A stretch of DNA of 64,000 nucleotides from Aureitalea marina. GTDB lineage: Bacteria > Bacteroidota > Bacteroidia > Flavobacteriales > Flavobacteriaceae. Made by a program: the position numbers and the translations under genes. The stretch covers positions 2,592,501-2,656,500 of the forward strand of contig NZ_MQUB01000001.1 of NCBI RefSeq assembly GCF_002943755.1. The letters are read 5' to 3'. How positions within the stretch are numbered: the first letter of the stretch is position 1; each line of letters begins with the position of its first letter. The notes under the pieces are model-generated. The model saw only the letters and a program-made list of their open reading frames with translations, had not been told where the DNA came from and searched no databases. Positions 1 through 9,098 of this stretch are shown one piece after another.

Positions 1-1746
1 TTTGACTACGAAGGCGGAGACCGGATTGCCTTTTTGGAACTCTTGGAAGACCTGGAAGAGAACTGGGAGAACCGACCATATCTGGACAAGATCTACAATC
101 AGATCGGGGAGTATTACCTTAAGACGGAGAATGTTGATACGGCCGTGGCTTACTTCAACAGATCCATCCGAGCCTATGATCAGGACCGTACCTTACAATC
201 TGTCAATTACAACACTTTGGCCGAGATCAATTTCGATGCGGCGGACTATAAGACCGCTGGAGCTTATTATGATTCTACTCTTGCCTTTGTCGAGCCAAAA
301 TCCAAAGTGGGACGGAGAGTCCAAAAGAAAAGAGATAACCTGGAAGTGGTCATCAAGTTGGAGGAGTTTACTACGGTAACGGATTCTATTCTCAAGATCG
401 CCAATATGAGCGAAGAAGATCAACTGAGGTACTTCACCTTCTATACTGATGAACTTCGCGCCAAGGCCATAGCGGATTCTGTGGAAAGGGCTAATGAGGA
501 TCGAGAGAAGATTGCAAACCAGGAATTCTACAGCAAACCTGCCAATAAGGAGAAGAGCAGCGGCCCTAACGCCGGCCCATTCTATTTTTATAATACCTCC
601 ACGGTAGCCTACGGAAAGCAACAGTTCCGTAATATTTGGGGAGATAGAAAGCTGGAAGACGGTTGGCGTATCTCTAGCAGTACACCTAAATTCAAAGAAG
701 AGGGTCAGTTGGCTAAAGAATTACAAGAACCGACCATTGCAGGGAATCCCCTCTACGATCCTGAGACTTACCTGGTTCAGATCCCCAAGGATAGAAAGAT
801 CATCGATTCTCTAGCACGTGAAAGGGACATGGCCTACTATGAATTAGGTCTGATCTACAAAGAGAAGTTCAAGGAGCTCCCCCTGGCAGCCGACCGTTTT
901 GAGACCTTGCTGGGTCACGAACCCATAGAACGATTGATACTTCCGGTCAATTACAACTTATATAAGATCTACGAGGAGTTGGAAAGACCGGCCCTTGGAG
1001 AACCTTACAAGAACAGAATATTGGACGATTTCCCGGATTCCCGATATGCATCCATCATCCGAAACCCGGAACAAGTGGTCGATCTGGAAGAATCCGCACC
1101 GGAGTACAAGTACAACCAACTATATAAGCGGTTTGAGGCCTTTGAGTATACGGAAGTGATCCATCTATGCGACAAGTATGTTTCTGAATATTTTGGGGAT
1201 CCTATCGTTCCTAAGTTCGAATTCCTTAAAGCAACAGCGCTAGGGCGCAGGAACGGTTTTGAATCCTATAAATACAGCATCAATTATGTAGCTACTACCT
1301 ATCCCAACACAGACGAAGGACGCCAAGCCAGGGAAATCTACGCCACTACGATTCCAGCTTTGGAAAAGAAGGATTTCAAACCGGAATCCGGTAATGAAAA
1401 ATGGAAAGTGGTCTATCGATTCGATAAGGACGAGCGGGAAGAGGCAGAGGAGCTCTTGCTAAAACTCAAAGAGTCCATTGCCTATTACAATAATCAGCGG
1501 GATATGAAGGCATCTCTGGACTATTATGACCAGGAGAATTGGTTTGTAGTCCTTCATGGATTGCGCACCAAGCTTGGTGCAAGGAACAGGGCAGATGCTC
1601 TGAGTGAAAACAAAAACTTTAAGATCACCCATCCATTCTTCGAAATTTCAACTCCCAACTATAAGATCATTCAAGTACACAAAAACCTGAAGGAGTATCT
1701 GGCATCAGATCCAACTCTGCAAGAAAACGGTAATCCCCAAAAGTAA
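1..1746 (+). CDS. sprE: SprE/PorW, type IX secretion TPR lipoprotein (5' truncated)
   Basis: The reading frame is open from base 1, so the N-terminus with its signal peptide lies outside the window. The visible 581 residues are made of TPR-like helical repeats (for example around bases 100-270 and 830-1350) and a central low-complexity segment near bases 530-680 containing GPFYFYN and AYGKQQFRNIWGDR, a stretch I recognise from SprE/PorW proteins. SprE is a periplasmic lipoprotein required for the type IX secretion system and for gliding in Bacteroidota. The bactofilin gene follows after 6 nt, an order I associate with flavobacteria. The family call rests on recall of this signature and on synteny; a generic TPR protein is the alternative. 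Confidence 0.82.
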   Translation, partial: FDYEGGDRIAFLELLEDLEENWENRPYLDKIYNQIGEYYLKTENVDTAVAYFNRSIRAYDQDRTLQSVNYNTLAEINFDAADYKTAGAYYDSTLAFVEPKSKVGRRVQKKRDNLEVVIKLEEFTTVTDSILKIANMSEEDQLRYFTFYTDELRAKAIADSVERANEDREKIANQEFYSKPANKEKSSGPNAGPFYFYNTSTVAYGKQQFRNIWGDRKLEDGWRISSSTPKFKEEGQLAKELQEPTIAGNPLYDPETYLVQIPKDRKIIDSLARERDMAYYELGLIYKEKFKELPLAADRFETLLGHEPIERLILPVNYNLYKIYEELERPALGEPYKNRILDDFPDSRYASIIRNPEQVVDLEESAPEYKYNQLYKRFEAFEYTEVIHLCDKYVSEYFGDPIVPKFEFLKATALGRRNGFESYKYSINYVATTYPNTDEGRQAREIYATTIPALEKKDFKPESGNEKWKVVYRFDKDEREEAEELLLKLKESIAYYNNQRDMKASLDYYDQENWFVVLHGLRTKLGARNRADALSENKNFKITHPFFEISTPNYKIIQVHKNLKEYLASDPTLQENGNPQK

Positions 1747-1752
1747 AACACG

Positions 1753-2223
1753 ATGTTTTCAGACAAAAACAAGAGGACTATGGAACAAGCAGCAAGTCAA
1801 AACAGAATTAACGAAGGGACCAAATTAAAAGGAGATATCGTTTCCAGCGGTTTCTTCAGAATTGACGGAAGGATAGAGGGCAACATAACCAATCCGTCTA
1901 AAATTGTTTTAGGGAAGACCGGGGTTATTGTAGGTAAGATGATCTGCCAGGACGCCGATATAGAAGGCCGCTTTGAAGGCAATCTGGAAGTTGCCGGAAC
2001 CCTATCGCTAAAGTCTTCTGCTCATATCCAGGGTGATGTGATCGTTGGGAAATTGGCAGTTGAGCCGGGTGCTACTTTTAATGCGACCTGTAAAATGCTG
2101 GATGGAAAAGCACCTAAGGCCAGTGTAACTGATACCAACCAGGTAGCATCTGACAACCGGCAAGAAAAATCACACCCTTTTGACCGATCCAAACGCATCC
2201 AAAAGACCAAAGCGGAACAGTAG
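1753..2223 (+). CDS. Bactofilin (polymer-forming cytoskeletal protein)
   Basis: This is a 156-residue protein with a central bactofilin beta-helix domain (about residues 20-120). Short repeats such as GFFRIDGRIEGNI, GRFEGNLEVAG and AHIQGDVIVGKL recur about every 20 residues. The C-terminal tail is polar and rich in Lys/Arg/Asn. Bactofilins self-assemble into membrane-associated filaments without nucleotide and act in cell shape or as scaffolds for envelope machinery. Start ATG 1753 is the first available; ATG 1780 is in frame and would remove nine residues. It sits between sprE and atpZ, and its 3' end overlaps atpZ. Confidence 0.9.
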   Translation: MFSDKNKRTMEQAASQNRINEGTKLKGDIVSSGFFRIDGRIEGNITNPSKIVLGKTGVIVGKMICQDADIEGRFEGNLEVAGTLSLKSSAHIQGDVIVGKLAVEPGATFNATCKMLDGKAPKASVTDTNQVASDNRQEKSHPFDRSKRIQKTKAEQ

Positions 2224-2440
2224 GCTCAATGCTTACGCCCGTTTTTCGGGGATTGCCTTCCAAATGATAGCCATCATCCTGATAGGTACTTACGGAGGTT
2301 TAAAATTGGATGAGATGTATCCCAATCAATACAGTCTTTATACCGTCATTGGGAGCTTGCTATCAGTTGGATTGGCCATGTACTACGTGATTCGCCAAGT
2401 GAACAGACCTGGTAAAGGACCGGATAAACCTGCATCATGA
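2180..2440 (+). CDS. atpZ: AtpZ/AtpI-like ATP synthase accessory membrane protein
   Basis: An 86-residue protein with a basic N-terminus and two transmembrane segments (about residues 24-42 and 51-70), the pattern of the AtpZ/AtpI family encoded ahead of F0 genes. It contains YARFSGIAFQM near residue 20, typical of Bacteroidota members. The only plausible start is TTG 2180, which overlaps the bactofilin gene by 44 nt; the next in-frame ATG falls inside the first membrane helix. The family is linked to c-ring assembly or divalent cation transport, but a specific role here is inference. Confidence 0.78.
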   Translation: MTDPNASKRPKRNSRLNAYARFSGIAFQMIAIILIGTYGGLKLDEMYPNQYSLYTVIGSLLSVGLAMYYVIRQVNRPGKGPDKPAS

Positions 2441-2829
2441 GAGCATTGATCAATTCTTTATTGAAATTCCTGGCACTGGCTGTAGTCCTATTCGGAGTTC
2501 ACTGGTATGTGATCTATCAGTTCTTTCTGGATTTGCCCACTTACTTCTCCTTACCGGTGATCTACATCTTTAATGTTTTGATGGTGATAGTGGTGCTTTC
2601 TATTGTGATTTTAAAGGTTAGCAAGGGGTACAAAACAGGCTACAAACTGTTTATGATCCTCACCCTGGTCAAGATGCTTTTGGCCATCGTTTTTCTACTA
2701 CCACTTTTCTTTGGAAAGGCGGTAAATCCCAAGGTCGATGTGATCAATTTTTTTATTCCCTATTTTTTCTTCCTAGCCTTTGAAATCTGGACGTTAAACG
2801 TTTTTTTTCAGAAGCTTGAATCAAAATAG
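2437..2829 (+). CDS. Small four-helix membrane protein, DUF6168-like
   Basis: A 130-residue hydrophobic protein with four predicted membrane helices (about residues 8-28, 40-60, 70-92 and 102-122). The start ATG overlaps the atpZ stop by 4 nt, so the two are translationally coupled. I recognise it as the small membrane protein commonly found between atpZ and atpB in flavobacteria, annotated as DUF6168. Position suggests a role in ATP synthase biogenesis, like AtpI, but no motif proves it. Confidence 0.65.
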   Translation: MRALINSLLKFLALAVVLFGVHWYVIYQFFLDLPTYFSLPVIYIFNVLMVIVVLSIVILKVSKGYKTGYKLFMILTLVKMLLAIVFLLPLFFGKAVNPKVDVINFFIPYFFFLAFEIWTLNVFFQKLESK

Positions 2830-2836
2830 TTTTTAG

Positions 2837-2867
2837 TTTGTCAATTCATTTAGTATTAGTATTTTTG
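2837..2867 (+). promoter_or_regulatory. Bacteroidota-type promoter for atpB
   Basis: TTTG at 2837-2840, then exactly 19 nt, then TATTTTTG at 2860-2867. This is an exact match to the Bacteroidota primary sigma consensus (-33 TTTG, -7 TAnnTTTG). Transcription would start near 2872, about 27 nt before the atpB TTG start, so the ATPase core genes can be expressed independently of sprE-bactofilin-atpZ. Confidence 0.8.
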
Positions 2868-2898
2868 CACCGAATTTCAGGAACGCAAAAGAACGACT

Positions 2899-3993
2899 TT
2901 GAAAACAGAAAATTTCCGCTCTCTTAAAATCCTTCTTCTAGGGATTTTTATTAGCCTGATCAGCTCACCTGCTTTTGCAACTTCCAAATCTACCGAAGGG
3001 GAAGAATTTAATGTCTCGGAAACCATCATGCACCACATCGGTGACACCCACGATTTTCACATCATGGATTGGGATGGGCATGCGATATCTATACCACTAC
3101 CGGTAATACTTTGGACAGACAACGGACTGGTGACCTTTATGTCCAGTGAGTTTCATCACGATGATACAGGAAGCTACATTGTAGAAAAGAACGGCCTTCG
3201 TTTAGTAAAGCATCATGAGACCATTTATGTAGCCAATGCTGAGGCAGGCAAGGATGGAAGTTATGTGACCCTGGACGAAACAGGACACGCCCTGAATATT
3301 GCTCCACTGGATCTGTCGATCACCAAGCTGGTGTTTTCCATGTTTCTATCCATGATACTGTTGATCTTGATCTTCGGATTATCAGCCAAGTGTTATAAAA
3401 GCAATGGAGTCCCAAAAGGCATCGCCAAGTTCACTGAGCCTCTGGTTGTCTTTATTCGTGATGAGGTAGCTATACCTAATATAGGAGAGAAGCACTACCG
3501 TCGCTTCCTGCCTTTTTTGTTGACCCTTTTCTTCTTTATCTGGATCAACAACCTGATGGGGCTGATCCCATTCTTCCCCTTCAGCGCTAACCTGAGTGGT
3601 AATATTGCCTTTACCTTGGTTTTGGCCCTGATCACCTTTATAATTACTACAGTAAACGGAAACAAGAATTATTGGGAGCACATCTTCTGGATGCCCGGTC
3701 TTCCTGTTCCGATGAAAATATTCCTGGCCCCCATCGAATTCATGGGGATCTTTATCAAGCCTGTTTCCCTGATGATCCGTTTATTCGCGAATATCACGGC
3801 CGGGCACATTATCGTATTGAGTTTGATCTCCTTGATCTTTATCGCTAAGAGTGTATGGGTGGCACCTGCTTCCATCTTCTTCTCGGTATTCATCAGCGTG
3901 ATCGAGGTGCTGGTTGTCGCCATCCAGGCCTACATATTTACCCTGTTGTCTGCCCTGTATATCGGGTCGGCATTAGAAGAACACGAACATTAA
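2899..3993 (+). CDS. atpB: ATP synthase F0 subunit a
   Basis: A 364-residue F0 subunit a, which forms the proton half-channels facing the c-ring. The C-terminal two thirds hold the membrane helices and the essential arginine in SLMIRLFANITAGH (about residue 298). About 130 residues precede the first channel helix: a signal peptide ending near SSPAFA (about residue 28) and a His-rich periplasmic segment (HHIGDTHDFHIMDWDGH). This extension is typical of Bacteroidota AtpB. The start is TTG 2899; no ATG lies upstream of the signal peptide, and the promoter at 2837-2867 agrees. Confidence 0.95.
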   Translation: MKTENFRSLKILLLGIFISLISSPAFATSKSTEGEEFNVSETIMHHIGDTHDFHIMDWDGHAISIPLPVILWTDNGLVTFMSSEFHHDDTGSYIVEKNGLRLVKHHETIYVANAEAGKDGSYVTLDETGHALNIAPLDLSITKLVFSMFLSMILLILIFGLSAKCYKSNGVPKGIAKFTEPLVVFIRDEVAIPNIGEKHYRRFLPFLLTLFFFIWINNLMGLIPFFPFSANLSGNIAFTLVLALITFIITTVNGNKNYWEHIFWMPGLPVPMKIFLAPIEFMGIFIKPVSLMIRLFANITAGHIIVLSLISLIFIAKSVWVAPASIFFSVFISVIEVLVVAIQAYIFTLLSALYIGSALEEHEH

Positions 3994-3997
3994 TTAA

Positions 3998-4258
<261 letters not shown>

Positions 4259-4265
4259 GGAAATC

Positions 4266-4288
4266 TGGCGCAACGGTTGGTTGCGCCA
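4266..4288 (+). other. Intercistronic hairpin between atpE and atpF
   Basis: Perfect stem TGGCGCAAC (4266-4274) with GTTGCGCCA (4280-4288) around a 5-nt loop, followed by a pyrimidine tract ending in TTTTTG. It begins 7 nt after the atpE stop. It could protect the 3' end of atpE mRNA or act as a partial terminator, either of which would raise c-subunit output relative to downstream genes. The role is inference. Confidence 0.65.
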
Positions 4289-4331
4289 CTTTCCCTTTTT
4301 GTTTCATTAAAGATTACACGATAAAAGAGAT

Positions 4332-4826
4332 ATGGATTTAGTTACCCCTGATGTTGGATTACTTTTCTGGACCACCCTCTCGTTTTTGGTCCTGTTGTTC
4401 CTGTTGCGCAAGTTCGCATGGAAACCCATTCTGAAATCCGTTAACGACAGAGAGCAGTCTATCGAGGATGCCTTGGCCGCCGCGGAGAATGCCAAAAAGG
4501 AAATGGAGAATCTGACAGCCGACAACGAGCGTATCCTTAAGGAGGCTCGTGCAGAGCGTGAAACTATGTTGAAAGAAGCTCGTGAGCTGAAGACCAAGAT
4601 GATCTCTGACGCCAAGGACGAGGCCAAGGATGCTGCCGATAAGATGATCGCCCAAGCACAAGCCGCTATCGAGAACGAGAAGAAAGGTGCCATGGCCGAG
4701 TTGAAGAATCAGGTTGCTGCACTTTCTGTTGACATTGCGGAGAAAGTGGTTAAAACAGAATTGGCTGATAAGGACAAGCAACTCAAATTGGTTGAGAATA
4801 TGCTTGGTGACGCCAAGTTAAACTAA
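4332..4826 (+). CDS. atpF: ATP synthase F0 subunit b
   Basis: A 164-residue stator subunit: one N-terminal membrane helix (about residues 10-28) then a long charged amphipathic helix rich in Lys, Glu and Ala (residues 35-150), which forms the peripheral stalk that binds delta. Only one b-type gene is present here, so the stalk is probably a homodimer. It sits between atpE and atpH with 7 nt to the latter. Confidence 0.95.
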   Translation: MDLVTPDVGLLFWTTLSFLVLLFLLRKFAWKPILKSVNDREQSIEDALAAAENAKKEMENLTADNERILKEARAERETMLKEARELKTKMISDAKDEAKDAADKMIAQAQAAIENEKKGAMAELKNQVAALSVDIAEKVVKTELADKDKQLKLVENMLGDAKLN

Positions 4827-4833
4827 GAGTCCC

Positions 4834-5376
4834 ATGAGCGGAAGTAAAGTAGCAGGAAGATACGCCAAAGCAATTCTGGATCAGGCACAAGAGGCCGGGG
4901 TTCAGGATGCGGTCTTTACGGACATGCAGAGCATTGCCCAAACCATAGACGGCAGTAAGGAACTGCGCCTGATGTTACAGAGCCCGGTCATCAAGATCGA
5001 CGATAAGAAAGAAGCATTGGAAAAGATCTTTTCCAATTCTGCTTCTTTGACTCAGGATTTATTCAGGGTCTTGGCCATCAACGAGCGTATGCAAGCCTTG
5101 CGCTATGTGGCCGCCCGTTACATTGACCTGTATAACGAGGAAAAGGGTATTCAGGTAGCTCATGTTACAACCGCCGTGGAGTTGAGCGAAGGCCTGGAGA
5201 AGGAAGTGCTTAATAAAGTATGTGAACTGACCGGTAGTAATAACGTGACCATCGAAAATAAAATTGACCCATCTATAATCGGAGGATTTATTCTCCGAGT
5301 TGGTGACCTGCAGTACAATGCGAGTATCGCTAATCAATTGGGAAGTCTGAAAAGAGAATTTAGTAAAAGTTTGTAA
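4834..5376 (+). CDS. atpH: ATP synthase F1 subunit delta
   Basis: A 180-residue OSCP/delta subunit linking the stator b stalk to the top of F1. The N-terminal helical domain starts MSGSKVAGRYAKAILDQAQ. The C-terminal signature IDPSIIGGFILRVGD near residues 147-161 is diagnostic of the family. It starts 7 nt after atpF and precedes atpA by 46 nt. Confidence 0.95.
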   Translation: MSGSKVAGRYAKAILDQAQEAGVQDAVFTDMQSIAQTIDGSKELRLMLQSPVIKIDDKKEALEKIFSNSASLTQDLFRVLAINERMQALRYVAARYIDLYNEEKGIQVAHVTTAVELSEGLEKEVLNKVCELTGSNNVTIENKIDPSIIGGFILRVGDLQYNASIANQLGSLKREFSKSL

Positions 5377-5381
5377 CCTCA

Positions 5382-5402
5382 GATCTGCAGGTTAAGCAGA
5401 TC
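5382..5402 (+). other. Hairpin between atpH and atpA
   Basis: Perfect 7-bp inverted repeat GATCTGC (5382-5388) and GCAGATC (5396-5402) around a 7-nt loop, 21 nt before the atpA start codon. There is no T-run, so it is not a rho-independent terminator. It may mark an mRNA processing or stability boundary. Confidence 0.45.
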
Positions 5403-5422
5403 ATTCTAAATAGAACAAGAAA

Positions 5423-7003
5423 ATGGCAGAAGTTAAACCAGCTGAAGTTTCAGCGATCTTAAAGCAACAACTTTCAGGATTTGAAGCCAGCGCTTCATTG
5501 GATGAAGTAGGTACCGTACTAACTGTTGGTGACGGTATTGCTCGTGTTTATGGACTATCCAATGCCCAGTACGGGGAATTGGTAGAGTTTGAGAACGGAC
5601 TAGAAGCAATCGTATTGAACCTGGAAGAAGACAATGTTGGGGTAGTACTACTTGGAGCATCAACAGACATCAAAGAAGGTGCTACTGTAAAGCGAACTCA
5701 GCGTATTGCCTCCATCAATGTAGGAGAAGGAATTGTTGGACGTGTGGTTAACACCTTGGGTGAGCCTATCGACGGTAAAGGGCCAATCTCCGGTGAAACC
5801 TTCGAAATGCCATTGGAAAGAAAAGCCCCTGGGGTAATCTTCCGTCAACCGGTAAATGAGCCACTACAGACGGGTATTAAGTCTGTAGACGCCATGATCC
5901 CGATCGGAAGAGGCCAGCGGGAATTGGTGATTGGTGACCGTCAAACTGGTAAGACTACGGTTTGTATCGATACCATCATCAACCAGAAAGAATTCTTCGA
6001 TGCTGGAGAGCCAGTTTACTGTATCTATGTTGCAGTAGGACAGAAGGCATCTACAGTAGCTAACATCGCCCGTATCCTGGAAGAGAAAGGCGCCTTGGCT
6101 TATACAACCATCGTTGCGGCTAACGCTTCCGATCCTGCTCCTATGCAGGTGTACGCTCCTTTTGCCGGAGCTGCTATCGGTGAGTACTTCCGTGACACTG
6201 GACGTCCTGCACTTATCATTTATGATGATCTGTCCAAGCAGGCCGTTGCCTACCGCGAGGTATCCCTGTTGCTTCGTCGTCCACCGGGACGTGAGGCCTA
6301 TCCTGGAGACGTTTTCTACCTACACTCTCGTCTACTGGAGCGTGCGGCCAAAGTGATCAATGACGACCAGATCGCCAAGGATATGAACGACCTTCCTGCT
6401 TCTCTTAAAGACAAAGTGAAAGGTGGAGGATCATTGACTGCTCTTCCAATTATCGAAACTCAGGCTGGTGATGTTTCTGCTTATATCCCTACTAACGTGA
6501 TCTCCATTACCGATGGACAGATCTTCCTAGAGTCTGACCTGTTCAACTCTGGGGTACGTCCTGCGATCAACGTTGGTATCTCTGTATCGCGTGTGGGTGG
6601 ATCTGCCCAGATCAAGTCCATGAAGAAAGTTGCTGGTACCTTGAAGTTGGACCAGGCTCAGTATCGTGAGCTGGAGGCCTTTGCCAAATTTGGTTCTGAC
6701 CTGGATGCCGCTACCATGAACGTTATTTCCAAAGGAAAGCGTAACGTGGAGATCCTGAAGCAAAATCAGAATGATCCATTTACCGTAGAAGATCAGATCG
6801 CGATCATCTATGCTGGTTCAAAGAACCTGCTTAGAGATGTACCTGTTGAACGAGTAAAGGAATTTGAGCGCGATTATATCGAAGTGCTTAATGCCAAGCA
6901 CCGTGGAACCTTGGATACTTTGAAAGCCGGAAAACTAACGGACGAAGTAACTGATACTTTGACCCAGGTTGCCGGAGACTTGTCCAAGCAGTACGCTGGA
7001 TAA
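5423..7003 (+). CDS. atpA: ATP synthase F1 subunit alpha
   Basis: A 526-residue alpha subunit. The beta-barrel N-terminal domain is followed by the nucleotide-binding domain with Walker [10 protein letters not shown] (about residues 171-179) and [16 protein letters not shown] (about residues 283-298, near the conserved alpha region). The C-terminal helical domain is complete. Alpha binds ATP at non-catalytic sites; the catalytic beta subunit (atpD) and epsilon (atpC) are not in this window and must be elsewhere, as is usual in this phylum. Confidence 0.98.
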   Translation: MAEVKPAEVSAILKQQLSGFEASASLDEVGTVLTVGDGIARVYGLSNAQYGELVEFENGLEAIVLNLEEDNVGVVLLGASTDIKEGATVKRTQRIASINVGEGIVGRVVNTLGEPIDGKGPISGETFEMPLERKAPGVIFRQPVNEPLQTGIKSVDAMIPIGRGQRELVIGDRQTGKTTVCIDTIINQKEFFDAGEPVYCIYVAVGQKASTVANIARILEEKGALAYTTIVAANASDPAPMQVYAPFAGAAIGEYFRDTGRPALIIYDDLSKQAVAYREVSLLLRRPPGREAYPGDVFYLHSRLLERAAKVINDDQIAKDMNDLPASLKDKVKGGGSLTALPIIETQAGDVSAYIPTNVISITDGQIFLESDLFNSGVRPAINVGISVSRVGGSAQIKSMKKVAGTLKLDQAQYRELEAFAKFGSDLDAATMNVISKGKRNVEILKQNQNDPFTVEDQIAIIYAGSKNLLRDVPVERVKEFERDYIEVLNAKHRGTLDTLKAGKLTDEVTDTLTQVAGDLSKQYAG

Positions 7004-7056
7004 ACTAAATTGTTGCTAACCCGAAGGCCCAGGTCTTTGGAAAAGTTGAAATAACA

Positions 7057-7920
7057 ATGGCGAACTTAAAAGAGATCAGAAATCGAATTTCGTCCGTGGG
7101 ATCAACCATGCAGATCACCAGTGCCATGAAAATGGTATCTGCTGCTAAGCTGAAGAAAGCCCAGGATGCGATTACTGCAATGAGGCCATATGCTGAGACC
7201 TTGACCACTCTGCTTCAAAATCTGTCTGCGACCCTGGATGGTGATAGCGGAAGTGTTTTTGCAGAGCAGAGAGAGGTAAAACGGGTCCTGCTCGTACCGA
7301 TCACCTCTAATCGTGGTTTGGCCGGTGCATTCAACTCCAATATCGTCAAAGAGACCAAGCGAACTATCTCCGAAGATATGGGAGGAGTAGAAGTTTCTGT
7401 TTTGACTATTGGTAAAAAGGGGAATGACATCCTGCGAAAGACAGAGGATATTGTGAGTGACCATGCGGCCATCTTCGATAACCTAAGCTTTGAGTCTGTA
7501 TCAGAAGTAGCGGAGGAGATCATGCAGCTTTATGCAGAGAACAAAGTAGACCAGGTAGTGCTGATCTATAATAAGTTTAAGAACGCTGCAACTCAGATCG
7601 TGATGAACGAACAATTCCTTCCAATTGTGCCAGCCGAGGCCGGAGAAGGAACCGCTCAGATCGATTATTTGTTTGAACCTTCTAAGGAAGAGATCGTTGA
7701 GGAACTCATCCCAAAGAGTTTGAAGACTCAGCTATTCAAAGCCATTCGTGATAGTGTGGCCAGTGAGCACGGCGCAAGGATGACGGCCATGCATAAGGCG
7801 ACAGATAATGCAGGCGAACTTAAAGCTTCCCTTACATTGGAATACAACAAGGCACGGCAAGCTGCAATTACCGGCGAGATCCTCGAGATCGTTGGTGGAG
7901 CAGAAGCACTGGCCGGATAA
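7057..7920 (+). CDS. atpG: ATP synthase F1 subunit gamma
   Basis: A 287-residue central stalk subunit. The N-terminal helix MANLKEIRNRISSV and AMKMVSAAKLKKAQ, and the C-terminal helix ALTLEYNKARQAAIT-like segment (here SLTLEYNKARQAAITGEI), form the coiled coil that rotates inside the alpha3-beta3 ring. It is the last gene of the operon; a strong terminator begins 20 nt after the stop. Confidence 0.97.
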   Translation: MANLKEIRNRISSVGSTMQITSAMKMVSAAKLKKAQDAITAMRPYAETLTTLLQNLSATLDGDSGSVFAEQREVKRVLLVPITSNRGLAGAFNSNIVKETKRTISEDMGGVEVSVLTIGKKGNDILRKTEDIVSDHAAIFDNLSFESVSEVAEEIMQLYAENKVDQVVLIYNKFKNAATQIVMNEQFLPIVPAEAGEGTAQIDYLFEPSKEEIVEELIPKSLKTQLFKAIRDSVASEHGARMTAMHKATDNAGELKASLTLEYNKARQAAITGEILEIVGGAEALAG

Positions 7921-7940
7921 GTTTGACAACACTTTATATC

Positions 7941-7970
7941 AAAAGCCCATCCCTTCGGATGGGCTTTTTT
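7941..7970 (+). terminator. Rho-independent terminator of the atp operon
   Basis: AAAAGCCCATCC (7941-7952) pairs with GGATGGGCTTTT (7957-7968) around a 4-nt loop and continues into TTTTTT. It is A-rich upstream, so it could also work on the minus strand, although no minus gene ends here. Confidence 0.9.
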
Positions 7971-8014
7971 ATTTCTGGGCTTTTGATTAGATTCGTAGCA
8001 AATCACATCTCCAG

Positions 8015-8524
8015 TTGAGATTATTATCAAAATTCTTTGCTACAATTTCATTATTCTTGCTCGCATGTGCGGGTGGTAAGAATAACGATCAGGCCGTCCC
8101 ATTCGAGGAGAATCCTCCTTTTACTGTCGTCTCGGCATATTATCAGCCTTGGGTGGCTGGCACAAAGAATGGTGGTAAAGGGATGCATCTTGGGGTTATC
8201 TTGGAAGAGATGACGGAAGATGTAAGAATAGGCGAGATGTTCTTCCGGGAGCAGGTCGTACGGGCCAGAATTGATCAGAACAACCCGGATCTGTTTACGG
8301 GAAGTTACAAGGAAGAGGCCAGGGATGTGATCATGGATGGGGAAAGTCGCCAGGAGGCTCAGAACACACCCCCTTTCAGTTTTCCTTTCGAATTGGAGGA
8401 AGATGAAATGGTTCTTAGTTATTCCTTTAGAGGAGAATCCTATTTTGTTCTACTAGCAGACCTTGAGAAAAGACCGCTTTTGGCCTATCCCAGTCAGGGA
8501 GGTCGATACGATAACGACAACTAA
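8015..8524 (+). CDS. Hypothetical lipoprotein
   Basis: A 169-residue protein with a lipoprotein signal peptide: basic start, hydrophobic core, then lipobox LLAC (Cys at residue 18), followed by a short flexible linker. The mature part is acidic and mostly beta-like (MHLGVILEEMTEDVRIGEMFF and similar). I do not recognise a family. The start is TTG 8015, since no ATG precedes the signal peptide. It lies in the 5' part of an envelope-related cluster. Confidence 0.68.
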   Translation: MRLLSKFFATISLFLLACAGGKNNDQAVPFEENPPFTVVSAYYQPWVAGTKNGGKGMHLGVILEEMTEDVRIGEMFFREQVVRARIDQNNPDLFTGSYKEEARDVIMDGESRQEAQNTPPFSFPFELEEDEMVLSYSFRGESYFVLLADLEKRPLLAYPSQGGRYDNDN

Positions 8525-8600
8525 TTCTTGTCCGTTCCCATTGTTAATTGGGTTGTTTGCAATCTTCTTCCCAAGCCTGTTTTAACCGAGTCATTATTGG

Positions 8601-8608
8601 TATTTTTG
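8601..8608 (+). promoter_or_regulatory. Possible -7 promoter element for dut
   Basis: TATTTTTG matches the Bacteroidota -7 consensus exactly, 40 nt upstream of the dut start. There is no TTTG 19 nt further upstream (the bases there read TGTT), so this is only half a promoter by sequence. Confidence 0.35.
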
Positions 8609-8648
8609 TCTCAAACCATGGCCCCAAGGCCGTTCTTACCCTAATTGC

Positions 8649-9083
8649 ATGAATATCAAGATCATTAACAGATCACAGCATCCCTTACCAGCCTACGAAA
8701 CTCTGGATTCCGCAGGGATGGACCTCAGAGCATCAATAGAGGAGTCAGTAAGTCTTAAACCATTGGAGAGAACAGTGATCAAAACAGGACTTTTTCTTGA
8801 ATTACCTCGAGGAACTGAGGCTCAGATCAGACCGCGTAGTGGACTAGCGGCTAAAAAAGGAATAACTGTTTTAAATGCGCCCGGCACCATCGATGCCGAT
8901 TATCGCGGCGAGATCGGGGTCATCCTGGTCAATCTGTCCCAGGATGTCTTCGAGATTAACAATGGGGATAGAATTGCTCAAATGGTTATCGCTCGTCATG
9001 AAAGAGCAGAATGGGAAGAGGTCGGTGAACTTTCACAGACCGAGCGAGGAGCCGGCGGTTTTGGAAGTACTGGTCAACAATAA
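8649..9083 (+). CDS. dut: dUTP diphosphatase
   Basis: A 144-residue trimeric dUTPase that hydrolyses dUTP to dUMP and diphosphate, keeping uracil out of DNA and supplying dUMP for dTMP synthesis. All five family motifs are visible: [41 protein letters not shown] and the C-terminal [10 protein letters not shown] that closes over the active site. The nucleotidyltransferase gene follows after 15 nt. Confidence 0.97.
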   Translation: MNIKIINRSQHPLPAYETLDSAGMDLRASIEESVSLKPLERTVIKTGLFLELPRGTEAQIRPRSGLAAKKGITVLNAPGTIDADYRGEIGVILVNLSQDVFEINNGDRIAQMVIARHERAEWEEVGELSQTERGAGGFGSTGQQ

Positions 9084-9098
9084 CAACAAAGAATCAAC

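Noticed and set aside
193-621. Minus-strand ORF of 142 codons inside sprE
   Set aside because: It lies fully within a well-supported + strand gene with TPR features, and its translation has no domain or membrane logic; it is a shadow frame.
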